Made by a program: the position numbers and the translations under genes. A DNA stretch of 64,000 bases from Diphasiastrum complanatum (Eukaryota; Streptophyta; Lycopodiopsida; Lycopodiales; Lycopodiaceae). The stretch lies in NCBI GenBank assembly GCA_029204225.1, contig CM055103.1, positions 57,150,205 through 57,214,204 of the forward strand. The letters run 5' to 3'. The notes beneath the pieces were generated by a model that did no database searches, was not told the origin of the DNA, and was given only the letters and a program-made list of their open reading frames with translations. Shown one piece after another: positions 1 through 12,183 of the stretch (its first letter is position 1; every line of letters begins with the position of its first letter).

Positions 1-244
1 ATTTTGTAGTGAAAGGAACAAGTTCTTTGTCTTTTTGATGAAACTCATGAGATCCTTGTCATTACACCTTAGATAGATAAGCTGATCTTCTAGATGCATT
101 ATTTGATTGCATGACTTGGTTTGAAATCTAGTGATGAGTGCATCCCACATCTCTTTGATGTTAGAGATAGTAGCAAGTTCTAGCTATAGCTTTGTCATTA
201 TTTTCTTTCCATTGGTGAAGTTCCTTGCCTGTGCTGGCAGACAT
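1..244 (-). pseudogene. Copia gag N-terminal remnant (element A), cut by window edge
   Basis: Read on the reverse strand from an ATG at 244-242, the sequence gives a capsid-like peptide beginning MSASTGKELHQWKEN. After a frameshift near 190 it continues with ISNIKEMWDALITRFQTKS and HLEDQLIYLRCNDKDLMSF. This matches the W-x-x-L-x-x-R-F pattern of copia-type gag (UBN2 class). The gag would run on beyond the left edge. A primer binding site lies about 240 bp upstream of this start, as expected for a reverse-strand element. The frameshift makes it a relic. Confidence 0.6.
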
Positions 245-483
245 CTCTTTGGCGTCGTCCACTCAAGGCCATAATAGTGCTTCTCCTCTCAAGATGAGAG
301 AAGTCTTTATTTTCTAGGCCAAGAAGTTTGACCCTTCTGCCTGGAAAATGGTGCATATCTTTGATTGAATCCTGCTTACCAATGCCATTGTAGCTTACAA
401 TGTTTCAGCTTGTAGTTAGGCTCTTTGGTTGTGATTAACCCCGCTCTGAACTTGAGTAACCAAGCTTTGATAAAATCTTCGTG

Positions 484-495
484 CTCTGATACCAA
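484..495 (-). other. Primer binding site of element A
   Basis: GCTCTGATACCA here is, on the reverse strand, TGGTATCAGAGC, the complement of the plant initiator-Met tRNA 3' end used by most copia elements. One base after it, at 497, a TGTTGGAAC sequence could be the inner end of the 5' LTR. A second, weaker GATACCA lies at about 521. The outer LTR end was not found, because the partner LTR is outside the window. Confidence 0.7.
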
Positions 496-496
496 T

Positions 497-1100
497 GTTG
501 GAACCACTGATCAACCCACTTTGATACCACAGTTGGAAACTGATGCATGATTCTGATTCTATTCTGCCTAGAGAGAGTCAAACTACTGTTGCGCATGAAG
601 ATCTATCCTCTTCCAAGCTTTTGCCAATCTAACTCTGATACTGATAAGCATTCAAATAAAAGTGAGCCTTTGTGTAGAATAGAAATTAACAACTGAACTT
701 ATGAACAATGAGAAAGCATATAACATTCATACATTGTACAGTCATGTAAGAAGGTAAAGAGCATTTGTAATACAACAATGATTTATGGGTGCTGTCTGGC
801 ATACCAAACAACATGTTACCGCAAGAGACTTTATTTTGCTTATGAACTATCTATGTAGCTTACTAGCTTTCCCATCTATCTCTCTATCTCTGGCCTTATC
901 AGGCTTTACAAATGGTCTTGCTTACTAGAAGACGCTTTTGTCAACATGTGATCTTGCTTACGAGCGGACTCTTCCTTCATCCACACTGCGCTTCAGAATC
1001 AGCCAACTCATCTCTTTTGTTCATCTTGTACATATAGGAATAGAGAAAACAGGATTTATGCTAGTTATTTGATTACAAGAAACTAGTTAAGCTTGTTCTA
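497..1100 (-). mobile_element. Probable 5' LTR of element A, outer end unresolved
   Basis: This sequence follows the reverse-strand PBS and contains no coding signal. It starts TGTTGGAAC in plus orientation. No matching CCAACA terminus or second LTR copy is present in the window, so the right limit given is only approximate. Confidence 0.35.
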
Positions 1101-1656
1101 ATGGCTTCTAGTTGTGTGTTGTCGTCATCCGTGTAGTATGTTCTCCATGATGGTACTTCGTTGATCTTCCTTGGTACTTGGTTCGTGAAGATCCATCATT
1201 TTTGTAGCCATTTGTGAATTGTATGTGACCACAATCATTTCCTTGCGGTGTCTCTACGATTGTGAAGATTCTTCGAGCAAGCAACCGCAAACAGACCGTA
1301 GTAGGGGCTTCTACAGTGCTCGGCCGATATGTCTCTTTGAGAGGAGAGAACCATTGTGAATCACAAGTGTTGACTTTGTGGTGGTTTTTGGTCAACTTCC
1401 TTCATGGACTGCTTTGTGTTTGCTTCATAGGTGACCATAAGCTCCTTGGTGGTTGCCTTCGGTTTGCTTCGTAGGTGAGCCATGGTCTTCATAAGTGTTA
1501 ACCTTCAATTTGCTAAAGCATTGCAATGAATCGTAGGCTGGAGTGTTGCAGTTCATTGTGGTTGACTCCTTCCTTTGGTCTTTGTATGTAAGTCCTTGTG
1601 GACTTGTTGCGGTGCATTATGGTGGCCATCGGTTTGCTTCAACTTTGTAATGGACC

Positions 1657-1752
1657 GTATGCAGGACTTAACAGCTGTCTATGGTGCCTTCGTTGAAGCT
1701 GTTTGCAGGACTTAGCGGTTGTCTCTGGTGGCCTTCGTTAAAGCCGTTTGCA
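1657..1752. repeat. Tandem repeat, ~44-45 bp unit, two copies plus 7 bp
   Basis: Unit one (1657-1700) and unit two (1701-1745) share the order GCAGGACTTA, then TGTCT, then GCCTTCGTT. A third copy starts at 1746 with GTTTGCA. The copies differ at several positions, so the duplication is not recent. No coding role is visible. Confidence 0.75.
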
Positions 1753-3317
1753 TAGTAATGCTTTGTTAGTAGAAACTTCATGTTTCTTCAAATTCTACAA
1801 GTAAAATGAAACTTCACATCCATATGGTGGTAGCTCGAGCTCCTACTCAATAAGGCATGTAGTCACCTCTAAACATGATAGGATCCATGCAATCATGTGA
1901 TGAGGTTTTTTGACCTATGGTGCACTACTTGCCAGTTTGCACTTTTACAGTTTATGCCATGTGTCAACACCTCTTAGGACTCGAGATGGATGTCTATTTG
2001 CCTATCCTATACATGCATTTTGATTTGTACAAGTCATGGGTGGATTGAGGCCGAACCAAATGATGACACTTGGCATGCTTCTACATGACTAGCTTTTGTC
2101 TAGTTTCACATAGCTTTGAAAAACAAGCTATTCTAAACCATGAATTGTCTAATGCAAATAGGCTTGCTAATCACACATGAAAAATGCTCCACAATGTGTG
2201 ATGTACATATGTATCTTAAAATGTAAAATGATCAAGCTAAATTTTGCATATTCTTCACAACTTGCAAAGTGGCAAATCTTAGCATGTGTGTACATACATA
2301 ACCTACTTGAGTAGTATATATCTTAGACTAGCATAACAATTGTATACATACATAATATCTCTACATTGTAAGCTCTAGCCCTAATAATTAAGTTTCAACT
2401 ACAATTATAAGACCTCCAGAATGTGCATGCTCAAACAAGTGTGAATTTTGACCACATCAAATGATATCACTATATGCCTTAGAGTATTCTAACAAAAAAG
2501 TTCTAACTCAAATGTATAATGTCCATGTGATTGTTTGAAGGTATTATAATAGTACCAGTTTCAATATACTTATAAATCTTGAAGCTTTGGAAACTCCATT
2601 GTGAATGAGCAAATGTGATAGATATGAATGTGTGTTTTGCTAATCATTTTAATGTCAATAATTATACTAGTTGTAGAATATTGATGTACAGATATTAACA
2701 TTGAATATGGTTCATGTTTTTGCCAAATTGCATGTCAACATTTGATGTATATCAAATTGAAATATTAGAATCAAATCATCTACAAAAAGATAGTGACTTG
2801 GTATTGTTGTACGTATACAATATAGGCGTTGATGTATGGAGAATTTAATCGCACTCTTGTATGTATCACAATTTGAAAAGATGTTTTTCTCATGGTCACA
2901 AGTTAATAAATTTTGATACACTAATATTTATATCAAATTAAACTAGTATATACTGATAGACATGCCATTTTTCAAAGGACTTTTGTGTTCACCACTTTAG
3001 ACATATAAAGCTATTACTCTTAAGAATTGCAAAAGGTCATTACATCATACATTGATGGAATTAATGCTAAAAAAAATGCAATTATGACATGCCTTGTTGT
3101 AATCTCTCTGATAGAGGTGAATTTTATGTGCAAGTAATGGCATATGTTTCATGGGTATAGATTTGCATAATTTATAATATATGACAACAACATGGTGATG
3201 CGACTTATATTTAGATTTAGGGTTTGGCACTCACGAACTTTCATTTTTATTGTAGACTTCATCTATTGGTCTGGCAATAAAAGAAGAGATATGAGTTTAT
3301 AAAGTACACACAAATGT

Positions 3318-3342
3318 ACACACACACACACACACACACACA
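3318..3342. repeat. (AC)12 microsatellite
   Basis: An uninterrupted dinucleotide AC/CA run of 25 bp. It lies in gene-free DNA and has no visible function. Confidence 0.95.
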
Positions 3343-4873
3343 ACGTTATGGCACTATTAATTGAGCAAAGTGACATGCTAGAAAAACATATATTAGTAGT
3401 TTGATGCTTTTTTATGTTACCATTGATATTGACTAACACATGTGGCATGAAATTTTCTATGAATTTTTGTATTTATTTTCTTACATCTTTAAATATTTCC
3501 ATATTGGAAGATAAATAATCACAAAAATGTTGCCAAAATATTATATATGTGTCCATCCTACCTATTTTTGCAAAATATTTTTTTGAAAAGAAATAAATTC
3601 TAAAAATTGTCGGGATCTACTTTTATTTTAAGTTTAAAAACTTCACAGACATGAATACTCATGAAGATCAAATCTTGTATCTACCATTATAATGTTGATA
3701 AACTATATAAGCTTAAGAAAAATTGTCCACCCATTATATACCATTGTCTGCTACCACTAGGAATATGTCACAAATGTTAAACAAACTCTACATAATTGTA
3801 AACCTGTATTTTACATTCACCAATTCTTTTGCACCAAAAGTGTATTGTCCTATGTTTAGAATAGTAGTACTCTATCTTGGAAATTAAAGCTAAATGTTGA
3901 ATTTTTTTTTTGAAATATCATACTAGTACGTGCTCTTGATGATTCAAAAGCTTAATTTAAATAGCATCAAAAGTTGGTAGAGGCTTGTCCTCATAAAGGT
4001 TTCTACTATTTTTGAAAACATTGTAACCATTGAGCATGTAAAGTGTATCTTACATACTATGTTTTTTATTAAATTGTAGTGTAGAGCACATAACTTTAAT
4101 TTGATAGCAAGGTCAAGGCAACAAATATAGGCAATGTTAATAGTATTATAGGAAAATATTCATATTGGTTTTATTTTAAAACCTACAACCCATTGCACCC
4201 CTTAAGAAAATGCTCAAATAAATTTAATCACAAGTGAAAAAAACATAGCATTATAAATCAATAATGTGCTCAAAAGTATCAATGCAGCTCTCAAGACAAA
4301 AATATTTAATCTTCAATATTTCATACATCTATATTCTTGAATACTCACATAAAAAACACTTTGATATTCTTCTTCTCTATATTAAATACAGACACAATAT
4401 TAATTCTATCAAAATTTGTGATTGTAATTGATTTAAAACTTTAGTCATGATATTGGGTGCAAATATTTCCTCTTGTATAATATAGAGTGAAGTTTAAAGT
4501 TTGTAATTACTTATCTCCATTATCTTTTTGACTTTTGGTGCTAAAAAGCATAGTAAAGACTAAAAGTATAGTTATGCTTAACAAGTAAAGAAGTTTTATA
4601 TCTTCATGCATGACTTGCAATCATCATTAACATAATTAAATGAAAATCTCAACTCTCCATGCCTTTATGTCCAACACCTTGTTTGAATTCGCATGTAAAG
4701 TTGCAAAGTAAACCTTCTTATACACATTGTCTCCACTTTAGAAACCCATTCTTTGTTTTTTCTCTTGTATTAAGACTATGATAGAGATATAAAAAATTGT
4801 TTGGTTTTTAAGTAGTCTTTAACTTTGATTGGAGACATGAGGTAAAGGTATGCTTATGGCCCCTAGGGTAGCC

Positions 4874-4906
4874 TATGAGCTAAGGGGTACGGCCCCTTAG
4901 CTCATA
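4874..4906. repeat. Perfect 14-bp inverted repeat with 5-bp loop
   Basis: The arm TATGAGCTAAGGGG (4874-4887) is followed by TACGG and its exact reverse complement (4893-4906). The pairing is GC-containing within otherwise AT-rich DNA. No element termini or coding region were recognised beside it. Confidence 0.9.
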
Positions 4907-5139
4907 AAAAATGGTAGTTTGTTATGGTACTTAAAATAGATGGGATTAGACTTAAGTATTTGACATAGCGAGGGTATCTCTTACTTTTTCCTATTAAAAA
5001 TGATTCTAATCTTCTCTTGATTGAAAAAACCTATATGCCATAGGGAGGGAATATGAGGTGACATTTTGAAATAGGACACAACTAGAAGGTTTGGTTATTT
5101 TAATTAACACATTCAACTCTCCACCTTAGTATAGTTGTT

Positions 5140-5256
<117 letters not shown>

Positions 5257-5429
5257 TGATAGAGGGGGCATGAAGATCTTGGCAATTTTGAGAGAAAAAG
5301 AGAGAGGGAAAAATCAAATGAAGAGGAAGTGAGTGAAGTAAGAAGAAATGATGTGCTTAAGGACTATGAGCTTGGCAGAAAAGATAAGGTTAAAAGAGTT
5401 CTAGATAAGAATTCTGAATCAAATTTTCT

Positions 5430-6008
5430 CAAAAATCCAATTGAAGTATTCTCTATTAGCTAGAGAAGCTCTAAGAGAAAATCCAAGATATCTGAGTATG
5501 GTACCATGCTGGAGGACGTTTAGATCTAGATCTTGACACCGCTCTAGAGTAGCCTCATGGGAGAGGACAATGAGATCATATGCCTTCAAGTGATTTTTGA
5601 GCTAGAGATATTGCATAAACACATTAAGTCTAGGAGAAGGAGAGAGGCAAAGGAATGGTGAAGCTCAATAACACGAGAAATATCATCAGCAAAAATTTGG
5701 GGCCCAAGGGGACCATCATAGAAGACAAAAGAACATAAGGAGAAAGAGACATTAAAATTGTGGAGATGATGGATAAGCAGATCTATGGTGATGACAAAAA
5801 GGTAAGGGGAAAGGGGACAAACTTGTCTAATGCCATAGGAGATAGTGAATGAGAGAGAAAATACTCCTTGAAAAGAATGGAAGACATGGTTGAAGAGATC
5901 ATGGATAAGTTTGATATTGTAGTCAAAGATGCCAAAGGAGTGTGAAAATTCACACGTGTGGGAATGTCCTGATGTGTGAGAATGATCTCCTACACAAAGC
6001 TTTTGCAC
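5430..6008 (-). pseudogene. LINE (non-LTR retrotransposon) reverse transcriptase relic
   Basis: The reverse frame from 6008 carries GIRQVCPLSPYLF, matching the non-LTR RT motif G-x-R-Q-G-C-P-L-S-P-x-L-F, then IDLLI and FADDI (the F/Y-A-D-D active site). After a frame break below 5586 the translation continues with RYLGFSL and W-x-x-x-K-I words typical of the post-active-site LINE RT region. The conserved Gly after R-Q is Val here. The flanks show no endonuclease or poly-A tail. This is the only non-LTR retrotransposon sequence recognised in the window. Confidence 0.8.
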
Positions 6009-6669
6009 TTTAGATCAACAATAGATTGAAATCCAAGATCTATGTCAAAATCTAAGGCAAATAGACAAAGATAGATGCATAGATTGATAACCAAAGTAGT
6101 TTCACACGTGGAAAAAGTACATCATTAAAAATCTAAGGCAAATTAAGCTCCTCTCCTCGAGTAAAGGGAGAAGGAAATACAAGCAAAATTGATTGATTTC
6201 ACAATTGACTCAAAAAGACACATAGATTATGATTGGTAATGAGAGTACATATAAAACTCGTGGAGATCCATGTTTCAATCCTATTGGACCCCTCAAACAT
6301 AGCCTCTCTAGTCCTATTGGATGTGTGATGCAACATCCCTCACTTTTGATTGGACTCTTACAACACATCTCTCTCTTATGATTGGACCCTTTCACTTTTG
6401 CCACCACATAGGGTGCATCACTCATCAAACCTAATATTGACATGTGCAAAGCAACCTAAATAGCTCGAGTTTTTCATCCTTGACTTTTGGCCTAAACAAC
6501 TAAAAACACTTATACTTGACATTTTACCAATAAATGCCAAATTGGCCCTATCCACTTATGACACGTAGGAGCTTGACAAACAAACCTTGTCAACCCCATA
6601 AAGCTAAAAAGATATCTAATCTAAAAAAATATATCACAATCCTCCTAAAAATATATCTAATCTAAAAAA
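6009..6669. other. Gene-free stretch between LINE relic and copia relic B
   Basis: The only frame of note is 79 codons (6210-6449, reverse), with no recognisable motif. The sequence has short repeats of the phrase CCTATTGGA / ATTGGAC around 6280-6390. Nothing supports a gene. Confidence 0.55.
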
Positions 6670-7649
6670 TCATGGATCTTGGAATCATTCCAAGATTGGA
6701 TCTATGTTTGATGAAGGAACTCTTGAGTAGAGGCAACTCAAGATGATGGATCAATGTGCTCCAAATGGATCTCTCCTCCAATAAGCTTTTCTCTCACAAA
6801 GTGGTGCGCCACTTCTATGTGCTTGCTACTTGCATGGAATATTGTATTATTGGCAAGGGCTTGGGCCGAGATATTATCACAATATATCAATGGTAGCTCT
6901 CCTCTTTGATGCACTTTAGCTCCAATAAAATCCTCTTGATCCAAGCACTTCTTTTGTTGATGTAGTGAGTGCTTTATACTCGGCCTCACAAGAAGAAAGA
7001 GAGATAGTATTTTGCTTTTTTGGAAAGCCACGATATGAGATTTCCTCCAAAAAAGGTAGTGTATGCACTTGTGGACTTTCGATCCACCTTATCACTTGCA
7101 AGGTCCAAATCCGAATAGCCAATAATGGATAAATATTCACTCTTTAAAGTAGACCATAATCATGTGTTGAAGATATGTATCTTAGCACCCTCTTGGCCAT
7201 CTTCCAATGATGGATTTCTGGATCTTGCATAGATAGGCTCAACTTGTGCACACAATAGCTCAAGTTGGGCCTAATGATAGCAAGCCATATCAAGGAGCCA
7301 ATAAGTCTCCTAAAAAGTGTGATGTCCTTAAAGGATCTTTCATCACCTTTATTAGGATCTTTTATAATGTGCTCCATTGGTGTATCAATGCCCTTACAAC
7401 TTTCCATATGAAATTTTTTCAACATAGCAAGAGCATATCTAGATTGACAAATAAAAGCATAAACATAATGAAAGTCAATCTCTAGGCCTAAGATATAATG
7501 GATCTCTCCTAGATCTTGCATCTTAAACTCTTTTCCAAGTGCAACTTTAGTTTCATGCCCTAATTTGATACTACTTCCACAAAGGATAATGTCATCTCCA
7601 TAAATGAGAAGAATGACAATATTATTAGCAACAAACTTTATATACATGG
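6670..7649 (-). pseudogene. Copia RT C-terminus and RNase H, left part of element B
   Basis: The reverse-strand translation from 7649 gives YIKF, then LIYGDDIILCGSS (RT active site, YGDD instead of the usual YVDD) and LGEIHYILGLEI. It continues with GIDTPMEH, LIGSLIW and MAKRVLRYIS. A second frame continues with RNase H words TISLSSCEAEYKAL, HARSKHIEVAHHFVREKL and HRSNLG. Frameshifts lie near 7140 and 7000. The N-terminal RT half is missing: at 7650 the sequence jumps into the LTR of element C. The integrase of the same element reappears at 28026-28345. Confidence 0.85.
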
Positions 7650-7841
7650 TGTGAAAGATTTGGGACCAATTTAGATCCAAATCATCTGAAGGTCTTTGGT
7701 TACAAAACAAGATACTCCACCAATCTTGCCAATGTAAAAAAATCAGCATCTACATACAAAATGAGATGCAAACTCTAATAGAACTTGATCACACATGTAT
7801 CAAAACATAAAGTACTGGGTGTCCATACAAAACCAGCAAGT
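7650..7841 (-). repeat. 3' LTR of element C, first part
   Basis: Starts TGTGAAAGATTT and matches the 5' LTR copy at 27727 onward. It breaks at 7841 where element D begins, and resumes at 12784 with CTGCTATATTTCAC after the duplicated target bases. Confidence 0.85.
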
Positions 7842-8454
7842 TGTTGAAATATTGGAAAAATCTATCTAATGTTGAAAGTAGGGGTCCTAAAAATGCCAAA
7901 GATGAATTAGGCTCTTTTGGCTTAGTAAAGACTCATCTTAGAATAGAATATTCAAGGTAGGTAGAAGTAGAAACTTGAGCTACCATAGGAATTGCCATTT
8001 GTACTTTGCATGCCACATTTAATGCATGAAAATACTAGGTGGCACAATTAGACATATTGAGGTGGCTTGAATAAGTCTAGATAGCTCGAGAGGTGGATTT
8101 ATAACTCCAATTCAACTCAAAGTAGGAGGAGAGTCCATGGATCAATATATATGTGATGTACTCTCATTGAGAAGATGAGGATTTTTGTGTGTAATGCAAA
8201 TTTGGAGACTAAACTCTTTGTGGTCTCTCTCTCTACTCGAGTTTGTACATTCATATTCTCTCTCTAGCCGAGTTGAGGAATTTATTGTACTTAGTTTCAT
8301 GTTTTGTTGATAGATCTTGCTTGTAACACAATAATATTTCTTGTATGATCAGCTTTCCTATTGTCAATCAATGCTAGTTTGATCTTTATGGTATTATTGG
8401 GCTTAGGAGATCAAAAGTACATGTGTAGGGCATCCCACACATGTGAATTTTACA
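7842..8454 (+). repeat. 5' LTR of element D
   Basis: 613 bp, TG...CA. It contains ATATATATG near 8143, which may serve as a TATA box, and CACACATGTG near its end. It is 21 bp longer than the 3' copy because the 3' copy has lost sequence near 12505. Confidence 0.92.
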
Positions 8455-8466
8455 TGGTATCAAAGC
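8455..8466 (+). other. Primer binding site of element D
   Basis: TGGTATCAAAGC directly abuts the LTR end. It is complementary to the initiator-Met tRNA 3' end with one variant base, as in many plant copia elements. It is followed by a 700-bp untranslated leader holding the 16-bp palindrome at 8991-9006. Confidence 0.9.
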
Positions 8467-8990
8467 CTACCTAAGATTTACAAGCAAATCTAATCAAAAA
8501 GTTTGCAAATTTGATCAGATTTTAAGCTAGGAATTGTCTAGATTCTACTTTCTAGCTAGTTTACAGTTTTCTGGTGATTTTGAGCCTCAAACCACTTTGA
8601 TGGGTCCAGATCAGGTATTGTACGGAATTTCAGGTGCAGGCACGTGTGAAATCTGCCAATTTTCAGTTTGGCGATTCTCTCTCACCTTAGATCCAAATTT
8701 CATGCAATTTGGCCCACTAGAAAGCTAGAAATGGTAGAATTTGATGCAATTTGAATCATGACAGTTGTATAAGCCAATCAAAAGTTATAAGATTTTGAAT
8801 AGGTGTAGGTAGGGCACCTAGACCTATGGCAAATTGTGAGTACATGTCATTTATTGCTTGAATGATCACAAAAATCACCCAGAAGTTGACCAATCTCATC
8901 TATATGTGATTTAGGCAAAATTTAGAGGTTCTAGGCAAATTGTTTCATACAAACAGGTTGTATTTGAGTCAATTTGACATTTTTGGACTA

Positions 8991-9006
8991 TTTCACACGT
9001 GTGAAA
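8991..9006. promoter_or_regulatory. Perfect 16-bp palindrome centred on CACGTG
   Basis: TTTCACACGTGTGAAA is self-complementary and contains a G-box core (CACGTG), the binding site of plant bHLH and bZIP factors. It lies in the leader of element D. The same core recurs in LTRs and leaders of other families in this window. A regulatory role is inferred only. Confidence 0.5.
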
Positions 9007-9172
9007 TTCAGAGAACCATAACTTTTGCCATACTTCATCAAGCTAGTGAGATCTATCTCACAGTTTTTTGCTTAGTCTTACATAGGATTTGGTTTTTTAC
9101 CCTTGATTGGTTCCTATAGTGAGAAGATAAGCAATTTTTTTCATCCATCTTTTTTTATTTCCAACATTCTTT

Positions 9173-9560
9173 ATGGCTTCAATGGGTGCCTTTCTATTAG
9201 AAGCAAGTGAAAGATTGTCAAGCTCCAATTACTCAATTTGGAAGGTTGGGATGAAATCTGTCTTAATTCTACAAGATGTGATGGATATTGTACTTGGTAT
9301 TGAAGAAGAACCACAAATTCCTCAAGAAATTCCAAAGTACAAAAAGAGAACTAGATGGCTCTACATTATATTAAAATGAATGTCTCAAATGAAATCTTTA
9401 GAGAAATTGGTGCCTGTACTAATGCCAAAGATGCTTGGGATACTCTCAAGTCCATCTATGAGGCAAAGAATACTTCTAGACTTCTAACACTAAGAAACCA
9501 AATTTTTTAAAGTGTACAGAGAAGTGATGAATGTGCTTCAGCTTATGTAATGAGAGTTAA
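9173..9560 (+). pseudogene. Gag N-terminal fragment of element D
   Basis: Starts MASMGAFLLEASERLSSSNYSIWKV, the usual start of this gag family (W in S-I-W-K). A one-base shift near 9350 moves the frame, after which YIKMNVSNEI, AKDAWDTLKSIYEAKNTSRLLTLRNQIF and YVMRVK are readable, with a stop at about 9508. At about 9560 it joins pre-integrase sequence directly, so the capsid C-terminus, CCHC knuckle and protease are gone. Confidence 0.85.
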
Positions 9561-9584
9561 AAGAGGCATCCTAACTATAGTTCT

Positions 9585-10388
9585 ATGGTGTCCATGGTCA
9601 GGAAAGCCAATGCTATTGGCTTGCCTAATCTTATCTCTGAGAATTTCAAGCCATGTGAGGCTTGTGCCATATCTAAGTCTCATAAGAAGCCTTTTTCAAA
9701 GTCATCTATTAAGACTACACATCCATTGGAGCTTATACACTCAGATGTGCACTTCTCATCTTCAACTTGCAAGGGTGGTGCTACTTGCTTTGTAACTTTC
9801 ATTGATGATTTCACAAGATTTACTTGGTTATATCATCTAGCTTCAAAGTCTATGGTGTTTGACTATTTTCTAAAGTTCAAAGATCTAGTTGAAAAGCAAT
9901 TTTCATACAAAATCAGGATTCTTAGAAGTGATGGAGGTGGTGAGTACACTTCCAGTAAATTTCATGATTATAGTGAGCTTGAAGGCATTAAAAGGGAGTT
10001 TTCTTGTGCATATACACCATCTCAAAATGGGGTGGCTGAAAGAAAGAATAGAACCTTGTGTGAATTTGCCAAAACCATTAGAATTGAGGCATCCTTGCCA
10101 AAAGACTTTTGGGGTGAGGCCATCAATTGTTCAAACTATCTTTGCAATCGACTCCCTCATGTTGCACTTGGAGGAAAGTCACCATATGAAGCACTTTATT
10201 TGAAGAAACCTAAGGTTGATCACCTTAGAGTATCTGGATGCATATGCTTTGTCCATATTCCCTTGGAAACAAGAAAGAAGGATGATCCTTGTGCAAACAA
10301 AGGAGTATCGGTTGGATATTCATCCAACAAGAAAGCCTATCGAATCTACATGCTCTCTACTTCTAAAGTGATTGAAAGTAGAGTGTAG
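9585..10388 (+). CDS. Integrase of element D (pol fragment)
   Basis: 267 codons. Residues about 20-35 hold C-x2-C and SKSHKKPF from the end of the pre-integrase zinc domain. The catalytic core has Asp in HSDVH (about residue 54), Asp in RSDGGGEY and Glu in NGVAERKNR, the last two separated by 35 residues, the classical D,D(35)E. The C-terminal part has KPKVDHLRV-GCICFVHIPLETR and GYSSNKKAYRIY. The annotated Met is internal; the true polyprotein start is lost to the upstream deletion. All three catalytic residues are present, but the frame stops at 10388 before RT. Confidence 0.88.
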   Translation: MVSMVRKANAIGLPNLISENFKPCEACAISKSHKKPFSKSSIKTTHPLELIHSDVHFSSSTCKGGATCFVTFIDDFTRFTWLYHLASKSMVFDYFLKFKDLVEKQFSYKIRILRSDGGGEYTSSKFHDYSELEGIKREFSCAYTPSQNGVAERKNRTLCEFAKTIRIEASLPKDFWGEAINCSNYLCNRLPHVALGGKSPYEALYLKKPKVDHLRVSGCICFVHIPLETRKKDDPCANKGVSVGYSSNKKAYRIYMLSTSKVIESRV

Positions 10389-10389
10389 T

Positions 10390-11448
10390 TTTTCATGAAG
10401 AAGAAAAGTCCAATATAGGAGGGGATGAGATCAAGCAACCTCAAAATATATCACCTTTTGTTATTGAAGACAATCAACATATGGAGGGGTTGAGATTTGA
10501 AGATGGAAGTCCTCGGATTTTCACTCCTAGAACATCCATGAGGGAGAGATCCGAGCCTAAGAGACTCACTTATGATGAAAAAGGAAAACAAGTGGATCTT
10601 GATTCCCCTTTTGCTTATTTTGTTTCTCATGAGGAGCCCAAAGATGTCCAAGAAGCCCTCAATACCAAGGAGTGGTATGAGGCCATGAAGATTGAATATG
10701 ATGCCTTGATCACCAACCACACATGGGAGCTAGTGGAGCCACCACCTAACATGCACATCATTGGATGCAAGTGGGTGTTCAAGATCAAGTACAATCATGA
10801 TGGCTCCATCAACAAGTACCAGGCAAGATTATGTGCTGAAGGCTTTGCACAAATATATGGCTTTGACTACAAGGAAACCTTTGCTCCTATAGCAAAGATG
10901 GTGACAATAAGAATCATAATCTCTCTTGCCTTATTTTTTAAGTGGAAATTGTATCAACTTGATGTCTCCAACGCTTTTTGAATGGCTATCTTGAGGAGGA
11001 AATATACATGGAACAACCTCAAGGATTCATCAAGGATAAATCTAAGGTGTGTTTGCTATTTAGAAGTCTTTATGGCTTGAAGCAAGCACCTAGATCATGG
11101 TATTCAAGACTCAACAACTTTCTACTTTCATTAGGATTTGTGCTTAGTGACTATGATCCTTCTATGTACTTAAAGTTTGATGGTAGTAATATTGTCATTC
11201 TTCTAATCTATGTAGATGACATTATTCTTAGTGGAAGTTGTTTGATGCTAGTTCAAGAAACTAAGGATGCATTAGGAGGAGAATTTAAAATGCAAGATCT
11301 AGGAGAGATCCATTACATTTTAGGCCTTGAGATTGATTTTCATGAAGAGTATGCTTTTATTTGTCAATCTAGATATGTCTTTTCTATGTTGAGAAAATTC
11401 AATATGCAAAATTTCAAAGGCATAGATACTCCCATGGAGAAAATGTAA
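10390..11448 (+). pseudogene. Reverse transcriptase of element D, two frames
   Basis: The first frame (10481-10981) has the connector RLTYDEKGKQ and the RVT_2 start: EWYEAMKIEYDAL, TWELVEPP, CKWVFKIKYN, DYKETFAPIAKMVTIR and QLDVSNAF (first catalytic Asp). A one-base loss at about 10978 shifts the frame. The second frame (10978-11448) has LEEEIYMEQPQGF, LYGLKQAPRSWYSRL and LIYVDDIILSG, with the YVDD active site at residues 78-81 of that frame. A stop at 11448 and another shift precede RNase H. Confidence 0.9.
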
Positions 11449-12173
11449 AAGACCCTATTAAAGGTGATGAAAGATCCTTCGAGGACATCACACTTTATAG
11501 GAGTCTTATAGGATCCATAATTTGGCTTACTATCACTACACTCGATTTGAGCTATTGTGTGCACAAATTGAGTCAATTTATGCAAGATCCTAAGATCCAA
11601 CATTGGAAGATGGCCAAAAGAGTTCTAAGATATGTATCTTCTACTCAAGATTATGGTTTATTGTACAAGAATGAAGATCTAACCATTGTTGGCTATTCGG
11701 ATTCCGATTTTGCAAGTGATACAATGGATCGAAAGTCCATTAATGAATATACTATCTTTCTTGGAGGCAATCTTGTGTCTTGGCTTTCAAAGAAGCAAGA
11801 TACCATATCTCTATCTTCTTGTGAGGCCGAGTACAAAGCACTCACTACAACAACTAAAGAGGTGCTTTGGATCAAGAGGTTAATCATGGAGCTAAAGTGC
11901 ATCAAAGAGGATGATCTTCCCTTGATCAAGTGTGACAACATATCGGCCCAAGCTCTTGCAAACAGTCCTATTTTTCATGCAAGAAGCAAGCATATAGAAG
12001 TGGCACACCATTTTGTAAGGGAAAAGCTCATTGGAGGTGAAATCAACTTGGAACATGTCGACACATCTTCATGTATTGCTAATCTTCTCACAATGCCACT
12101 TTGCAAAAGTGCCTTCTCAAAGCATAGATCTAATCTTGGTTCTATCTCAAGATCGATGCTTGATCCACATTAG
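11449..12173 (+). pseudogene. RT C-terminus and RNase H of element D
   Basis: Translation gives SYCVHKLSQFMQDP, HWKMAKRVLRYVSSTQDYGLLY, then RNase H: GYSDSDFASD, RKSINEYTIFLGG, SWLSKKQDTISLSSCEAEYKAL, IKCDNISAQALANSPIFHARSKHIEVAHHFVREKL and the polyprotein end KHRSNLGSISRSML. The open frame from 11547 is in order with the RT above. It ends at a TAG about 15 bp before the polypurine tract. Confidence 0.9.
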
Positions 12174-12183
12174 ATACTTTTTT

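Noticed and set aside
1108-1474. Overlapping frames of 70-95 codons on both strands
   Set aside because: No motif, no start context or neighbours to support them; composition fits non-coding DNA.
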